A stretch of 64,000 nt of DNA from Sporosarcina sp. ACRSM (GCF_022346545.1 NZ_JAKRNU010000005.1:62001-126000), one strand, 5' to 3'; shown: positions 27,566-39,387, numbered from the stretch's first letter. Numbers and translations are program-made. The notes: generated by a model not told the origin, from the sequence alone.

Positions 27566-27935
27566 TTCGACCATTTTTCATTTTTTTATAAATCCATCTG
27601 TGGATGAAGGGGCGGATCAGATTTCTGGGTCCTTTGAAGAGCAATAGCAATCCGCAAATATCTGTCAAAAAGCCAGGCATCAGCAATAAGATTCCACCAA
27701 AGAAAATGCATACGCCGTCGATGAGTGCATTACCGGGCGTTTCCATCGCAGCCAGTCGATACTGAAACTCTTTCCATACTTTCATCCCTTGTTTCTTGGC
27801 AAAATATGCGCCTCCTACTCCAGTGAGCAAAATAATAGCGATGGTCGGAAAAAGACCAAGCACTTTTCCTGAATAGATCAGCAACGCAAGCTCAGTCGTA
27901 GGGATTGCAATAAACGCAAGGATAAGCCATTTCAT
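27552..27935 (-). CDS. fxsA: FxsA family membrane protein
   Basis: This 127-residue protein has three or four membrane segments (about 1-18, 23-42, 66-85). FxsA (YtzA in Bacillus) is a cytoplasmic membrane protein named for suppression of F exclusion of phage T7. Its normal role is unclear. I place the start at the ATG at 27935, preceded by GGAGG with nine bases of spacing. The in-frame ATG at 27956 would encode this RBS. It is downstream of pyk. Confidence 0.85.
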   Translation of the reverse strand: MKWLILAFIAIPTTELALLIYSGKVLGLFPTIAIILLTGVGGAYFAKKQGMKVWKEFQYRLAAMETPGNALIDGVCIFFGGILLLMPGFLTDICGLLLLFKGPRNLIRPFIHRWIYKKMKNGRIMMM

Positions 27936-27950
27936 ACGTAACAACCTCCT

Positions 27951-27990
27951 AAACAAGGCTGCTCCGATCTAGCCGGAAGCAGCCTTGTTT
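27951..27990 (-). terminator. Hairpin after pyk
   Basis: AACAAGGCTGCT and AGCAGCCTTGTT form a 12-bp stem on the minus strand, 14 bases past the pyk stop. Only GTTT follows before the fxsA ribosome binding site, so termination may be partial. Confidence 0.6.
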
Positions 27991-28004
27991 AATATTTAAA
28001 TCAA

Positions 28005-29765
28005 TTAAAGTACGCTGGCATGACCGTTATAGACAACACCAGACTCAGCATCGATCGTTATATCATTACCATGAAGAATATTCTTTGTCGCATTTTCAAC
28101 TCCGACAATGACCGGAATACCGAGACTTAGACCAACGACGGCTCCATGGCTCGTCAGTCCGCCTTCTTCTGTAATCAGTCCTGCACATTTTTCTATGGCT
28201 GGCATCATGTCCTTGTCCGATGCAGTCGTCACGAGGATCGCCCCTTCCGTATCATAAGAAAGTGCTTCCTTTGCATTGTTAGCTATAACTGCACGACCAA
28301 ATGCAACTGATTTTCCAATACCTTGTCCTCTTGCCAATAAGTCACCGATCACATGGATTTTCATCAAGTTCGTCGTCCCTGCTTCGCCAACCGGAACACC
28401 TGCTGTAATAATGACAACATCTCCATGACTGACATATTGATGTTTGACACTTTCTTCAACAGATTCCTGCAAGATTTCATCGATGGACGCCACTTTTCTA
28501 CCGACAATCGGATAGATGCCCCAAACAAGCGAAAGTTTTCTTGAACAGGCGTCGGAAGATGTGACCGCAATAACCGGACAACCAGGACGATATTTTGCAA
28601 TCATTTTCGCTGTATGACCGCTTTCCGTAGGCGCTAGCACAGCCTTCACCTTTAAATTGATAGCCGTGTAAGCAGCCGCTTGTCCAATCGCTTCTGTCAT
28701 ATTGCCATGCTTTTCACGGCGGCGTGTGGAGACGACAGAACGATAGTCGATGGACGCTTCAGTTGTCTTGGCAATTCGATCCATCGTTTGAACAGATTCA
28801 ATTGGATAGAGACCTGCCGCCGTTTCACCGGAAAGCATGATCGCATCCGAACCATCCAAGATAGCATTCGCCACGTCACTTGCTTCCGCACGTGTCGGGC
28901 GCGGGTTGCGTTGCATCGAATCTAGCATTTGAGTAGCTGTAATAACCGGTTTCCCGGCCTGATTGCATTTTTCGATCAGTTTTTTCTGGACGAGCGGCAC
29001 TTCTTCAGCTGGAATTTCAACGCCTAAATCCCCTCTTGCAACCATCAATCCATCCGCAATCGTCAAGATTTCGTCGATATTATCGACACCTTCCTGATTT
29101 TCGATCTTTGGAATGATTTGGAGGTGAGCGCCATTATTGTTCTCTAACAGCGTTCGGATTTCCATCACATCCGACGGTCGTCTAACAAATGACGCGGCGA
29201 TAAAATCGACTCCCTGTTCTATTCCGAACAGAATATCAGATGCGTCTTTTTCCGTCATGCCTGGAAGTTGTACAGAAACGCCAGGTACATTTACGCCTTT
29301 CTTATTTTTCAATGTTCCAGAATTGACGACGACGGTATGTATAAGCCCATTCTCTTTATCTAGATCCGTTACTTCCAATTGAATAAGACCGTCATCCAAC
29401 AATATAACTGAGCCTGCATGAACATCGTCAATCAGCTTGTCATACGAAACCGAAAAGACGTCGCTGTCACCGAGGACTTCCTGCATGGAGATTTTAATAG
29501 ATTGACCCGCGACTAGGTCAACTTGTCCATCTTTCATCGAATGTGTACGGATTTCAGGACCTTTTGTATCCAACAGGATACCGACCACTTTCCCCTTTTT
29601 TTCCGCCACATTTCTGATTGTCTCAATCCGTTTTTTATGCTCGTCATGGTCGCCATGAGAGAAGTTCAACCGGGCAACATTCATGCCAGCATCGATCAGT
29701 TTTTCCAAAACTTCTGGAGACTCACTTGCAGGGCCTATTGTACAAACGATTTTTGTTTTTCTCAT
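28005..29765 (-). CDS. pyk: Pyruvate kinase with C-terminal PEP-binding-like domain
   Basis: The enzyme makes pyruvate and ATP from PEP. It has 586 residues: the usual A/B/C domains ([24 protein letters not shown], the [10 protein letters not shown] signature, [13 protein letters not shown]) to about 475. These are followed by the extra C-terminal domain typical of Bacillus/Geobacillus pyruvate kinases ([28 protein letters not shown]), which resembles the PEP-utiliser histidine domain. It follows pfkA by 42 bases. Confidence 0.97.
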   Translation of the reverse strand: MRKTKIVCTIGPASESPEVLEKLIDAGMNVARLNFSHGDHDEHKKRIETIRNVAEKKGKVVGILLDTKGPEIRTHSMKDGQVDLVAGQSIKISMQEVLGDSDVFSVSYDKLIDDVHAGSVILLDDGLIQLEVTDLDKENGLIHTVVVNSGTLKNKKGVNVPGVSVQLPGMTEKDASDILFGIEQGVDFIAASFVRRPSDVMEIRTLLENNNGAHLQIIPKIENQEGVDNIDEILTIADGLMVARGDLGVEIPAEEVPLVQKKLIEKCNQAGKPVITATQMLDSMQRNPRPTRAEASDVANAILDGSDAIMLSGETAAGLYPIESVQTMDRIAKTTEASIDYRSVVSTRRREKHGNMTEAIGQAAAYTAINLKVKAVLAPTESGHTAKMIAKYRPGCPVIAVTSSDACSRKLSLVWGIYPIVGRKVASIDEILQESVEESVKHQYVSHGDVVIITAGVPVGEAGTTNLMKIHVIGDLLARGQGIGKSVAFGRAVIANNAKEALSYDTEGAILVTTASDKDMMPAIEKCAGLITEEGGLTSHGAVVGLSLGIPVIVGVENATKNILHGNDITIDAESGVVYNGHASVL

Positions 29766-29807
29766 TCATTCTCGCCTCTTCCCAATTTGCTTAACAACCG
29801 TATCAAG

Positions 29808-30806
<999 letters not shown>

Positions 30807-30834
30807 TTAGAAGTAATGATCCATCGTGTTTTCC

Positions 30835-31788
30835 TTATTCGGAAAACACACCGATTCGACGGAATTTTTCATAACGGTCTTCTACCAACGCATCGCCATC
30901 CAATGTCCCTAATGTTTCTAGTGAATTACGGATCGCTTGTCCGATATATGTCGCTTGTGTAGCCGGATCACGATGTGCACCACCGAGAATTTCCGGAATG
31001 ATCTCATCAATCATTCCCATTTCTTTTAGATGCGGCGCTGTAATTCTCATCGCTTCTGCGGCTTGCTTCGCTAAGCTTGCATCCTTCCATAGAATGGAAG
31101 CGGCTCCTTCAGGCGAAATGACCGAATAAGTGGAGTGTTCCAGCATATGAATATGATTTGCAACCCCTAATGCGAGAGCGCCACCGCTTCCACCTTCTCC
31201 AATGACGATCGAGATGACTGGAACCCGAAGATTCGCCATTTCAACGAGATTCCGTGCAATAGCCTCACTTTGGCCCCGTTCTTCTGCTGCTTTGCCGGGA
31301 TAAGCCCCCTTCGTGTCAATAAAGCAAATGATGGGGCGTCCAAATTTTTCTGCTTGTTTCATCAGGCGCAATGCTTTGCGATACCCTTCCGGATGAGGCA
31401 TACCAAAATTTCGTTTCACATTCTCTTTTGTATCTTTTCCGCGCTGATGACCGATGATTGTAACCGGTTTGGCGTCAAACGACCCGATTCCACCGACGAT
31501 TGCCGCATCATCTCCATACGCCCGGTCTCCATGCAACTGAATGAAATCTTCGAATAATGCTTGGATATAGTCCAATGTTGTCGGACGCTCCTGGTGCCTG
31601 GCGACTTGTACCCGATCCCACGGTTCCATATTGCCATAAATTTCTTCTTCTAAGTTCTTCAGCCGTTTCTTCAACGTGTTGATTTCATCGGATAAATCGA
31701 CCGAATTCGTTTTCGTAAACTCTTCCAGTTCCTGAATTTTTTCGCGCAACTTAACGATTGGCACTTCAAATCCCATTGTTTTACTCAT
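30835..31788 (-). CDS. accA: Acetyl-CoA carboxylase carboxyltransferase subunit alpha
   Basis: With AccD it moves the carboxyl group from biotin to acetyl-CoA, forming malonyl-CoA. It has 317 residues. [15 protein letters not shown] and the [16 protein letters not shown] region form the crotonase-like site. It lies one base after accD, so expression is coupled in a 1:1 ratio. Confidence 0.97.
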   Translation of the reverse strand: MSKTMGFEVPIVKLREKIQELEEFTKTNSVDLSDEINTLKKRLKNLEEEIYGNMEPWDRVQVARHQERPTTLDYIQALFEDFIQLHGDRAYGDDAAIVGGIGSFDAKPVTIIGHQRGKDTKENVKRNFGMPHPEGYRKALRLMKQAEKFGRPIICFIDTKGAYPGKAAEERGQSEAIARNLVEMANLRVPVISIVIGEGGSGGALALGVANHIHMLEHSTYSVISPEGAASILWKDASLAKQAAEAMRITAPHLKEMGMIDEIIPEILGGAHRDPATQATYIGQAIRNSLETLGTLDGDALVEDRYEKFRRIGVFSE

Positions 31789-31789
31789 C

Positions 31790-32647
31790 TTATTTCGCCT
31801 CCTTTTGGTGCAGACGTATAATTTTAGCCAATGTTTCCTTCATCTCTTCACGATGGACGACCGCATCCAGCTGACCGTGTTCGAGGAGGAATTCTGCAGT
31901 TTGAAAATCATCAGGCAGTTTCTCTCTAACAGTCTGCTCGATTACGCGTCTCCCCGCGAAACCGATCAATGCTTTAGGTTCGGCTAAATTGATATCTCCG
32001 ACCGATGCAAAACTTGCAGATACGCCTCCTGTTGTCGGATACGTCATGATCGATATATATAAGTTTCCTGTTTCGGCATGACGATTGAGGGCGACACTCG
32101 TCTTTGCCATTTGCATCAGCGACAATACGCCTTCCTGCATCCGGGCACCACCACTTGCGGAGAATATGAGAATTGGAATATTCAATGCGGTCGCTTTTTC
32201 AATTGCGCGTGTTATTTTTTCGCCGACGACGGATCCCATTGACCCCATCCGGAAATGAGAATCCATAATGGCGACGGCCACTTCCATTCCGTCGATTTTC
32301 CCGGTTCCTGTAAGCACAGCCTCGTTTAACCCTGTCCGCTCAGCATCCGCTTCCACCTTCTCCGTATAGGCAGGAAATTGGAGCGGGTTTTCTGTTTTCA
32401 AATGGTTATCAATCGATTGGAATGTGTCTTCGTCAAACAAACAGTCCACTCGCTCCGCTGCGGTCATTTTGAAATGATACCCACATTTTGGACAAACTTT
32501 TTTCGTCTTGAGTAAATCTTTCGTGACAATTACATCTTTACATTGCGGACATTTGGTCATAATTCCTTCCGGGACGTCATTTTTTGCGTCGACGGACGGA
32601 ACCGTTGCACGTTTCTTTTTGTTTTTAGTAAATATATCGCGGATCAT
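31790..32647 (-). CDS. accD: Acetyl-CoA carboxylase carboxyltransferase subunit beta
   Basis: This is the partner of AccA, with 285 residues. An N-terminal four-cysteine zinc finger (C-P-Q-C ... C-P-K-C, about residues 33-55) precedes the crotonase-like domain ([21 protein letters not shown]). Its ATG overlaps the stop of the upstream FadR-type regulator (ATGA), which places accDA under that gene's promoter and probably its control. Confidence 0.97.
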   Translation of the reverse strand: MIRDIFTKNKKKRATVPSVDAKNDVPEGIMTKCPQCKDVIVTKDLLKTKKVCPKCGYHFKMTAAERVDCLFDEDTFQSIDNHLKTENPLQFPAYTEKVEADAERTGLNEAVLTGTGKIDGMEVAVAIMDSHFRMGSMGSVVGEKITRAIEKATALNIPILIFSASGGARMQEGVLSLMQMAKTSVALNRHAETGNLYISIMTYPTTGGVSASFASVGDINLAEPKALIGFAGRRVIEQTVREKLPDDFQTAEFLLEHGQLDAVVHREEMKETLAKIIRLHQKEAK

Positions 32648-33303
32648 ACGCTTCTTTCCCTTCTTTCACCTTCTACTAGCCCAATCCATTTCGAATAAGC
32701 TGCCATCGTTTCCTTTTCGTCGCCTTTAAGTAAATGTTCAAGAAGACATTTGACAACATCATTCTCAGCCGCTGTTGTCATTTCTTGATAAGGGACCCTG
32801 CTATACTGTTTTAATAAAAACCAGATCTTGAGTGACAGGCGATTCCCCGTTGCAACGATCATCTCACGGATAAGATCTTCCCGAATGATTCCCCCATCCG
32901 TTTCAATTTTTGCGAGTAAACTTGTCCAAACTGGTAAATCGCGTAAGGCACTATCATAACAGACCGTTGAAATGGCTGCTTTTTCATGAATCCTTCTCGT
33001 TTCTTGTACATCGAGGTAAGATTCCGGTTGTTGCATGATGAAAGCGGCAAGCACTTCAACAAGCTGGTGTTTCTTTAAATCAGCAAGAAATGTCCCTTCT
33101 CCACGGCGGGTCTCAATCAGTCCTAATAGCTCCAAACTGCGCAGCGCTTCACGGACCGTTGATCGTCCTGCTTGGAGACGTTCAGCCAATTCCCGCTCGG
33201 ACGGCAGTTTCCCTCCCGTTTTAATGCCTTCCACTTTAATGATGTTTTTGAGTTCACCGACAATATCGAGGAACATTTTTGATGACGGTTTTGGATTTTG
33301 CAT
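32644..33303 (-). CDS. GntR/FadR-family transcriptional regulator
   Basis: This 219-residue regulator has an N-terminal winged helix ([44 protein letters not shown], about 29-73) and a C-terminal FCD-type helical domain with weak conservation. It overlaps accD by four bases. A perfect 15-base palindrome of the FadR type lies 34 bases upstream, pointing to autoregulation and control of accDA. The ligand is unknown; an acyl-CoA or organic acid is plausible from the family and context only. Confidence 0.88.
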   Translation of the reverse strand: MQNPKPSSKMFLDIVGELKNIIKVEGIKTGGKLPSERELAERLQAGRSTVREALRSLELLGLIETRRGEGTFLADLKKHQLVEVLAAFIMQQPESYLDVQETRRIHEKAAISTVCYDSALRDLPVWTSLLAKIETDGGIIREDLIREMIVATGNRLSLKIWFLLKQYSRVPYQEMTTAAENDVVKCLLEHLLKGDEKETMAAYSKWIGLVEGERRERSV

Positions 33304-33336
33304 GCATGAACCCCTCTAATGATCATCATTATCAGA

Positions 33337-33351
33337 AGTGGTCTGACCACT
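33337..33351. promoter_or_regulatory. FadR-type operator
   Basis: AGTGGTCTGACCACT is a perfect palindrome with arms AGTGGTC/GACCACT around one base. It contains the TGGTCNGACCA core bound by FadR-subfamily regulators, and lies upstream of the regulator-accD-accA unit. Confidence 0.75.
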
Positions 33352-33425
33352 CTTGTCACTAGCATACAGAAAAGCGGCTTGTACGTAAAGTCATAGTTGA
33401 AAATCTTATCATATAGCCGCAACTC

Positions 33426-36400
33426 TCACAATTTTCCGATCTGTTGAACAAGTATTTGAGGCTGACCCCTGCGATGTTCAACTGTCCCTTCTACCTGAAG
33501 CATCCCCATTTCAACGAGGGCATTATTCGAAGGGGCATATTGTTTTGGAAATAGCGTACAAGAAATTTGTCCCGTTTCATCCTGTAACGTAAGAAACGCC
33601 ATCGCTTCTCCTTTTTTCGTACGGATCCGTTTTATATCCACGAGGAGACCAATCAGTCTTACCGGTGTCCGATCCCGCAGCGTTGCAACCGAAACGATTG
33701 AATTACACCGTCCGCCATCCATTTTTTTCGCTTCTAGAGCGGGGTGTTCCGAAAGATAAAATCCAAGAACTTCCCTTTCATATTCCAACATCATCATTCG
33801 CGACATGGAAGTCCCCGGAGAATACTTGGGGCTGGCCAAAGTTTGGAACATATCGCCAAACATATCTGTGTCATCATCCGGTCGAACGAATTGCGCATGT
33901 GCAATGGCCGCTTCGATAGAGGCAAGCAGGACATCCCGTGTTTCCCCGAACAAATCGAGTGCTCCTGCCTTGATGAGTGGTCGGATCGATTTTTCCGTAA
34001 AAGCCCCACTTCCCAGTGATACAGCCAAATCGAACATCGATTTCCAATGGCCGTCGGATTTCCTCGCCTGTTTGAGTGCCTCGTAAAAGGTTGGCGTCAC
34101 GCCCTTAATGATCCCGAGACCGATCCGGATCGCTCCATTTTCAACCGTATACATATATTTGCTCTGTCTGATGGATGGAGGTAAGAGCTTGACTCCCTTC
34201 GCGTCCATTTCCCGCAATAATTCCATTGTCTTCTCACTATTGCCTGTCAGCGAGGACAACAATGCAGCATAAAAATAGGCGGGTTCATTCGCCTTTAAAA
34301 AAGCGAGGCGATAAGAGATCAGTGAATAGGCGACCGCATGGCTTTTTGGAAATCCATAATCTGCGAATTTCACGATGAGGTCATAAATTGCAATCGCCGA
34401 TTCTTGAGGAAAACCGTTTTCTACAGCACTTTGCGTAAAGTGAATCCGTTCTTTCTGGAGCACTTCTTTGTTTTTCTTGCTGACAGCTCGCCTTAACAAA
34501 TCCGCTTCCGCCATCGTAAAACCTGCGACCCGGACCGCAATTTCCATAATCTGTTCTTGGTAGACAATGACGCCGTAGGTTTCTGCCAACACCGTTTCCA
34601 ATAACGGATGGATATATGTAATTTTCTCGTTATCGTTTTTTCTACGGCTATAAAGTGGGATATGATCCATCGGGCCCGGACGATACAATGCATTGATCGC
34701 AAAGAGATCTTCGAACTGAGTGGGTCGGATCAACTGCAATGCGTTACGCATCCCTTCCGATTCAAACTGAAAGATGCCAGTCGTGTCCCCGGCCCTGAAC
34801 AGCTCAAATGTCTTGGCATCATCAAGCGGAATCGATTCAAAATCAATTCTTTCCCCTCTATCATAGGCAATCATCGCTCTGATGCGATCCAATAATGTCA
34901 AGTTCCGCAAACCTAGAAAATCCATTTTCAAAAGCCCTTGCTCTTCAACATCTCCCATTGGCCACTGCGTCAAATAAATGCCGTCCCCGCCACTTTGCAA
35001 GGGCACCACATCAACAAGCGGAATCGGTGAAAGGATCACCCCCGCGGCATGCGTCGATGCATTTCGCGGCAACCCTTCCAGTGCCATCGCAGCGTTCAGC
35101 CACTTCGTACGCAATGGTTCCATAGCGACCCAGTCACGTAACGGCTTGGATAAGGAAACGGCTTCTTTTAATGTGATGCCATGTCGATTTGGGATTTCTT
35201 TCGACAAAAAGGCCATTTCCTCATTCGAAAAATCAAATACGCGGGCCACGTTCCGAGCAACAGAACGCGCCGATAAAGTGCCAAATGTGATGATTTGAGC
35301 CACTTTCGCTTTTCCGTATTTCCGGGCGACGTATTCAATGACCTCTCCGCGACGATTATCCGCAAAATCGATATCGATATCCGGCAATGTGATGCGGCCC
35401 GGATTGAGAAATCGTTCAAAGATCAAACCGTATTTTATCGGGTCGACGTCTGTGATGCCAAGTGCAAATGCAACGAGTGATCCAGCTGACGAACCTCGTC
35501 CAGGTCCTGTCAGGATCTGTTGCTCTTTGGCATAGCGCATAAAGTCTTCAACAATGAGAAAATAATCGGCAAAGCCCATCTTGCTAATAATGTCTAACTC
35601 ATGGGCCAACCGTTCCCGATATGCTTCATCCGCTTCAGGAACACGCTTGTGCAATCCTGACAAACTGTTTCTCTCCAGTAATGCACTTGATGTCTCCCCT
35701 TCGTTCACCGGATAGATCGGCATCATGGAATCGGCAGGCGGCAATGACGCCGTACAAGCTAACAACATGGCGGTCATATTTTCCAGCCATTCGGGCCGAT
35801 CTGCGTACCATTCCAACAGCTCGCTTTCCTCCGGTAAATAGGCTGCGCGATCGTTGTTTTTAGGCCTTGCCGGATCATTCAGCTTATAGCCGGTTCGGAT
35901 CGCTTGAGCGACTTCATAGACGAAAGCCTCGTCAGGATCGACATAACGCGATTCATGAACAGCGACGATCGGCAAGCCGCTCCCTTCTGAAAAAGCTTGA
36001 ATTTCCGCTTCTTTCTCATGTTTCATACCACCCGCACGGCTGATTCCAACCATAACTGTCGCTTGTTCACAAGCCTTCAAGATCGCTCTTACCGATTCAT
36101 CCTCCACCGACTTCCAGGTGGCGTCCGTCAACGGGCAGACGATGATGCAGCCCGCACTGTACGCTTTCACCCATTGGACCGGCAACGTCTCCGCATCCCG
36201 AATAGCCGCTGCACTACTCATTTTCAATAAATTGCGATAGCCCTCATCATCTTTTGCATACACATACAAAAGAGGTGTCGCTTCCTCTCCGATGTCCAAA
36301 TGGACGGATAAGCCGAAAACGGGGCGGATACCGTATTTTGTCATCACTTTGTAAAAGGAACGGATGCCATGCAACTTTGAGTTAACGATTGCAACAGAGA

Positions 36401-36500
36401 CAGCCCCTCTCCTTTGAAGAAGTGGGGCCAGTCGATCAAGTTTTATAATGCCGCGTAGCAGATCTGCTCCTGTCACGATTTGCGGATAGACAAGTGTCAA
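33426..36500 (-). CDS. dnaE: DNA polymerase III subunit alpha DnaE
   Basis: This is the primer-extending replicative polymerase of Firmicutes, working beside PolC. It has 1024 residues. An N-terminal PHP domain is present but its metal residues are poorly kept (NSKLHGIRSFYK). The C-family palm has the catalytic aspartates in ALGITDVDPIKYGLIFERFLN and PDIDIDFAD. HhH (KGV) and OB-fold (VRLIGLLVDIKRIRTKKGEAMAFLTLQD) regions follow. The start is TTG at 36500 with GGAGGG upstream. It is somewhat shorter than B. subtilis DnaE but ends in the OB/tail region normally. Confidence 0.95.
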   Translation of the reverse strand: MTLVYPQIVTGADLLRGIIKLDRLAPLLQRRGAVSVAIVNSKLHGIRSFYKVMTKYGIRPVFGLSVHLDIGEEATPLLYVYAKDDEGYRNLLKMSSAAAIRDAETLPVQWVKAYSAGCIIVCPLTDATWKSVEDESVRAILKACEQATVMVGISRAGGMKHEKEAEIQAFSEGSGLPIVAVHESRYVDPDEAFVYEVAQAIRTGYKLNDPARPKNNDRAAYLPEESELLEWYADRPEWLENMTAMLLACTASLPPADSMMPIYPVNEGETSSALLERNSLSGLHKRVPEADEAYRERLAHELDIISKMGFADYFLIVEDFMRYAKEQQILTGPGRGSSAGSLVAFALGITDVDPIKYGLIFERFLNPGRITLPDIDIDFADNRRGEVIEYVARKYGKAKVAQIITFGTLSARSVARNVARVFDFSNEEMAFLSKEIPNRHGITLKEAVSLSKPLRDWVAMEPLRTKWLNAAMALEGLPRNASTHAAGVILSPIPLVDVVPLQSGGDGIYLTQWPMGDVEEQGLLKMDFLGLRNLTLLDRIRAMIAYDRGERIDFESIPLDDAKTFELFRAGDTTGIFQFESEGMRNALQLIRPTQFEDLFAINALYRPGPMDHIPLYSRRKNDNEKITYIHPLLETVLAETYGVIVYQEQIMEIAVRVAGFTMAEADLLRRAVSKKNKEVLQKERIHFTQSAVENGFPQESAIAIYDLIVKFADYGFPKSHAVAYSLISYRLAFLKANEPAYFYAALLSSLTGNSEKTMELLREMDAKGVKLLPPSIRQSKYMYTVENGAIRIGLGIIKGVTPTFYEALKQARKSDGHWKSMFDLAVSLGSGAFTEKSIRPLIKAGALDLFGETRDVLLASIEAAIAHAQFVRPDDDTDMFGDMFQTLASPKYSPGTSMSRMMMLEYEREVLGFYLSEHPALEAKKMDGGRCNSIVSVATLRDRTPVRLIGLLVDIKRIRTKKGEAMAFLTLQDETGQISCTLFPKQYAPSNNALVEMGMLQVEGTVEHRRGQPQILVQQIGKL

Positions 36501-36522
36501 TGCAATCCCTCCGCTCCATTTT

Positions 36523-37458
36523 TCACTTGCATAATTGTTTCAGTTTTTCAATGACTCTATCTGCTTCTTCCCATGTATAAACGGATGCGCCGGCAGCAAG
36601 TGGATGGCCGCCGCCACCGTGCTCAGCCGCCAATTTATTGATAATAGGACCTTTTGAACGTAATCGCACACGAATTTGATCCGCTTCTTCGATGAAAATG
36701 ATCCAGGCGCAAATCCCTTTCACATCCCCTAACGCACCGACGAGCTGTGATGTATCCGAAGGCGTCACGCCAAATTGTTCAAGTATCGATTTGTCGATTT
36801 TGACGAATGCAGCGCCATTTTCATCCATCGTGAAATTTTGATAAATATAGCCTTTCAAATGAAGCAATTCACGTTTTACTTCATACATACCTGCAAAGAG
36901 TTCCGGTCGGTTGAAATCATATTTGATCAAATCGCTGGCGATTTCAAATGTTTTGCAGGTTGTGCTCGGAAATATGAAACGACCCGTGTCGCCGACAATA
37001 CCCGCGAACAGCAGTCTCGCAGCCTCATCCGTCATTTTCCAACCGTAGGAGTCCTTTCCTTCTTCATACAATGTATAGATCATTTCCGAAGTGGAACTTG
37101 CAGAGGTGTTTACCCATTTCACATCACCATACGGATCTTCATCGGGGTGGTGATCGATTTTCATCAGCAGATTGCCGGCAGTTGTACAGCTTTTGTCAAT
37201 GCGGCCGGTGTTCGCCGTATCCGTTACAATGACGAGTGCCCCTTCATAGAAAGCACAATCGACTTGATCTTGGTCACCTAAGTATGTAAGCGTTTCTTCG
37301 TGGGTTCCAGTAGCGAACACTTGCTTCTCCGGATAATTGGCTCGGATCAGTTCCTTTAACCCTAACTGCGAGCCATAGGCATCCGGATCCGGCCGCACAT
37401 GTCGATGAATAATGATTTTGTCATACTTCTCAATTGTGTCGATGATTTGTCTTTTCAT
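36523..37458 (-). CDS. nrnA: Bifunctional oligoribonuclease / pAp phosphatase NrnA
   Basis: The protein degrades short RNA oligos (nanoRNA) and 3'-phosphoadenosine 5'-phosphate. It has 311 residues from the ATG at 37458, placed eight bases after GGAGG; the TTG two codons earlier is too close to that site. DHH motifs are HRHVRPDPDAYGS, VTDTANTGRID and MKIDHHPDEDPYG. The DHHA1 domain ends with GGGGHPLAAGASV. The gene precedes dnaE by 22 bases. Confidence 0.95.
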   Translation of the reverse strand: MKRQIIDTIEKYDKIIIHRHVRPDPDAYGSQLGLKELIRANYPEKQVFATGTHEETLTYLGDQDQVDCAFYEGALVIVTDTANTGRIDKSCTTAGNLLMKIDHHPDEDPYGDVKWVNTSASSTSEMIYTLYEEGKDSYGWKMTDEAARLLFAGIVGDTGRFIFPSTTCKTFEIASDLIKYDFNRPELFAGMYEVKRELLHLKGYIYQNFTMDENGAAFVKIDKSILEQFGVTPSDTSQLVGALGDVKGICAWIIFIEEADQIRVRLRSKGPIINKLAAEHGGGGHPLAAGASVYTWEEADRVIEKLKQLCK

Positions 37459-37567
37459 TTTCAATTCCTCCGCGTTTTCATATATTCCGGTTTCAATCCG
37501 TTTCGAAAGTCGCTACAATATAAGAAGTTCTGTTTATGAAGTTCTATTTATATTGGAGGGCTTTTAG

Positions 37568-37891
37568 TTGGGCGATACGATTCATTTCATTGTTGTTTTC
37601 TTAATTATCGCTTCGGCGGTTTTCTATTTTTATTTTAAGACACGGCAATTCAGAACACGGCTCGTTTTTCCAATCCGGAAAAAAATGTACGCGAGCATGG
37701 CCGGTGCTTCTCTTGGTGGTTTGCTGTTCTTTTTCGGGATCAATCAACTGATCTTATTTGACGGGACCATCACCTATGTCGTTGCTGCTATTTTCATTGC
37801 TTTAGGTGCTTACGTCGGTACGTTCAATTACCGGGCATTTAAACATTATAAACGCTTCGTCGATGAGGAGACCGAGCTGAATGAAAACTGA
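37568..37891 (+). CDS. ytpI: YtpI family membrane protein
   Basis: This is a 107-residue protein with three predicted membrane helices (about 5-23, 44-61, 68-87) and a charged end. Its function is unknown. It starts at a TTG after TTGGAGGGC and is divergent from nrnA, as in B. subtilis (ytpI-ytqI). Confidence 0.85.
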   Translation: MGDTIHFIVVFLIIASAVFYFYFKTRQFRTRLVFPIRKKMYASMAGASLGGLLFFFGINQLILFDGTITYVVAAIFIALGAYVGTFNYRAFKHYKRFVDEETELNEN

Positions 37892-37916
37892 TGCATATGA
37901 ATGCATCAGTTTTTCT
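37885..37916 (+). terminator. Bidirectional terminator ytpI / CBS protein
   Basis: AAAACTGATGCAT and ATGCATCAGTTTTT pair around ATGA. It overlaps the last codons of ytpI and ends nine bases from the converging gene. Confidence 0.85.
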
Positions 37917-37926
37917 TTCCTGTTGC

Positions 37927-39234
37927 TTATTTATCAAATAGCTGGTACATGATCATGCCTTTTGCGATCAGTTCCCCTTCACTTTGAATTTCGAAATCCA
38001 CTTTGACAAAGCGTCTCGTCATTTGCAAAATACGTGGTTCGACAATGATCACGCTACCCAATTGCACATGCTTAATGAAGTACAACGAAATGCTTTCAGG
38101 GACACTTTCCCCGCGTTTTTTCATTTTGATCGCCCGACTGCCTGCGTCTGCCATGATTGTTGTCAGTGCACCATAAGAAAGCGATCCGAATTGATTGGTC
38201 ATTTGCGGAACGACTGTAAATTCCACGATAGACGACTTATTCTCGATTGTTTTCATTTGCGTTTTTACGATATCATCGATCGTTTCCCCCTGATGCGGCT
38301 GACGCTGCGCCATCTGGAAGGCTTTCAACACATCTTGCCTGCTGATGATCCCAGCCAGCATTCCGTTTTCCGTTTCCACGGGCATCAAGTCGATCCCTTC
38401 CCAAATCATGCTGTGACCTGCTGAAGCTACGCTCGTTTTCCCGGTGACACTAATCGGGTTGCGTGTCATCACTTTTTCAATCAATTCATCTTCCGTTTTA
38501 CCAATGACATCATGCGATGTGACGATCCCTACTAATTTCCCGTTTTTTTCAATAACAGGATAACCGGCATGCGTCGTCTTGCGATTCGCTTCGTTAAAAT
38601 GTGCGACTTTATCTTTTGTATGTAGCGTAATTGTATTCTCAAGTGGTGTCAAAATATCTTCCACAAGTAATATTTCTTTTTCAATCAGCTGGTCATAGAT
38701 TGCTCGATTCAACATCGTGGCAACTGTAAATGTATCATAACTCGTTGAAATGACCGGAAGCTCAAGTTCATCGGCCAATTTCTTCACATCTTCCGATGCA
38801 TCGAAACCGCCTGTCACGAGGACTGCCGCTCCTGCTAATAGCGCCGTTTCATGCGCTTTTAACCGGTTTCCTACAATGAGGAGACTGCCCGCATCGATAT
38901 AGCGCATCATATCGTCCAACTGCATGGCGCCAATGACAAATTTCGTCAAGGTTTTATGCAAGCCGCCTCGCCCGCCAAGTACGAGGCCGTCCACGATATT
39001 GAGCACCTCCGCATACGTCAAGCGTTCGATGTTCTCTTTCTTTTTCTTCTCGATCCGAATGGTTCCAACTCGCTCGATCGTATTGACAAGCTTCTGATTT
39101 TCTGCTTCTTTGATCGCCCGATAAGCGGTTCCTTCACTGACAGAAAGCGCGCGGGCAATTTGACGGACTGAAATCTTTTCGCCGACGGCTAGCCCTTCAA
39201 TATGGCGTAATATCTGTTCATGTTTTGTCGACAT
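37927..39234 (-). CDS. ytoI: DRTGG/CBS-domain regulator with C-terminal hotdog domain (YtoI)
   Basis: This 435-residue protein starts at the ATG at 39234, preceded by AAAGGTG. A HTH (about 1-65, LSVSEGTAYRAIKEAENQ) is followed by a DRTGG domain (~75-185), a CBS pair (~190-310, HFNEANRKTTHAGYPVIEKNGKLVGIVT) and a thioesterase-like hotdog domain (~325-435, FGSLSYGALTTIMADAGSRAI). CBS domains usually sense adenine nucleotides. The combination suggests a nucleotide- and acyl-CoA-responsive DNA-binding protein, but no function is established. Confidence 0.88.
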   Translation of the reverse strand: MSTKHEQILRHIEGLAVGEKISVRQIARALSVSEGTAYRAIKEAENQKLVNTIERVGTIRIEKKKKENIERLTYAEVLNIVDGLVLGGRGGLHKTLTKFVIGAMQLDDMMRYIDAGSLLIVGNRLKAHETALLAGAAVLVTGGFDASEDVKKLADELELPVISTSYDTFTVATMLNRAIYDQLIEKEILLVEDILTPLENTITLHTKDKVAHFNEANRKTTHAGYPVIEKNGKLVGIVTSHDVIGKTEDELIEKVMTRNPISVTGKTSVASAGHSMIWEGIDLMPVETENGMLAGIISRQDVLKAFQMAQRQPHQGETIDDIVKTQMKTIENKSSIVEFTVVPQMTNQFGSLSYGALTTIMADAGSRAIKMKKRGESVPESISLYFIKHVQLGSVIIVEPRILQMTRRFVKVDFEIQSEGELIAKGMIMYQLFDK

Positions 39235-39338
39235 GTCTTCACCTTTTTCTCTTTCATGACCTATAGCCCATTCTATCACAAACCGCCACCTTTTACGCTT
39301 TCTTGCATCTTTGCAAAGCACTTCATTGAATCGGGCTA

Positions 39339-39374
39339 CAAAAACGGTCCGTGGCGCGCCATTCGCCCGGACCG
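39339..39374 (-). terminator. Terminator of the UPF0173 hydrolase gene
   Basis: CGGTCCG and CGGACCG pair around a GC-rich loop (which itself contains GGCGCGCC) and are followed by TTTTTG on the minus strand. Confidence 0.75.
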
Positions 39375-39387
39375 AACGTTTAGACGT

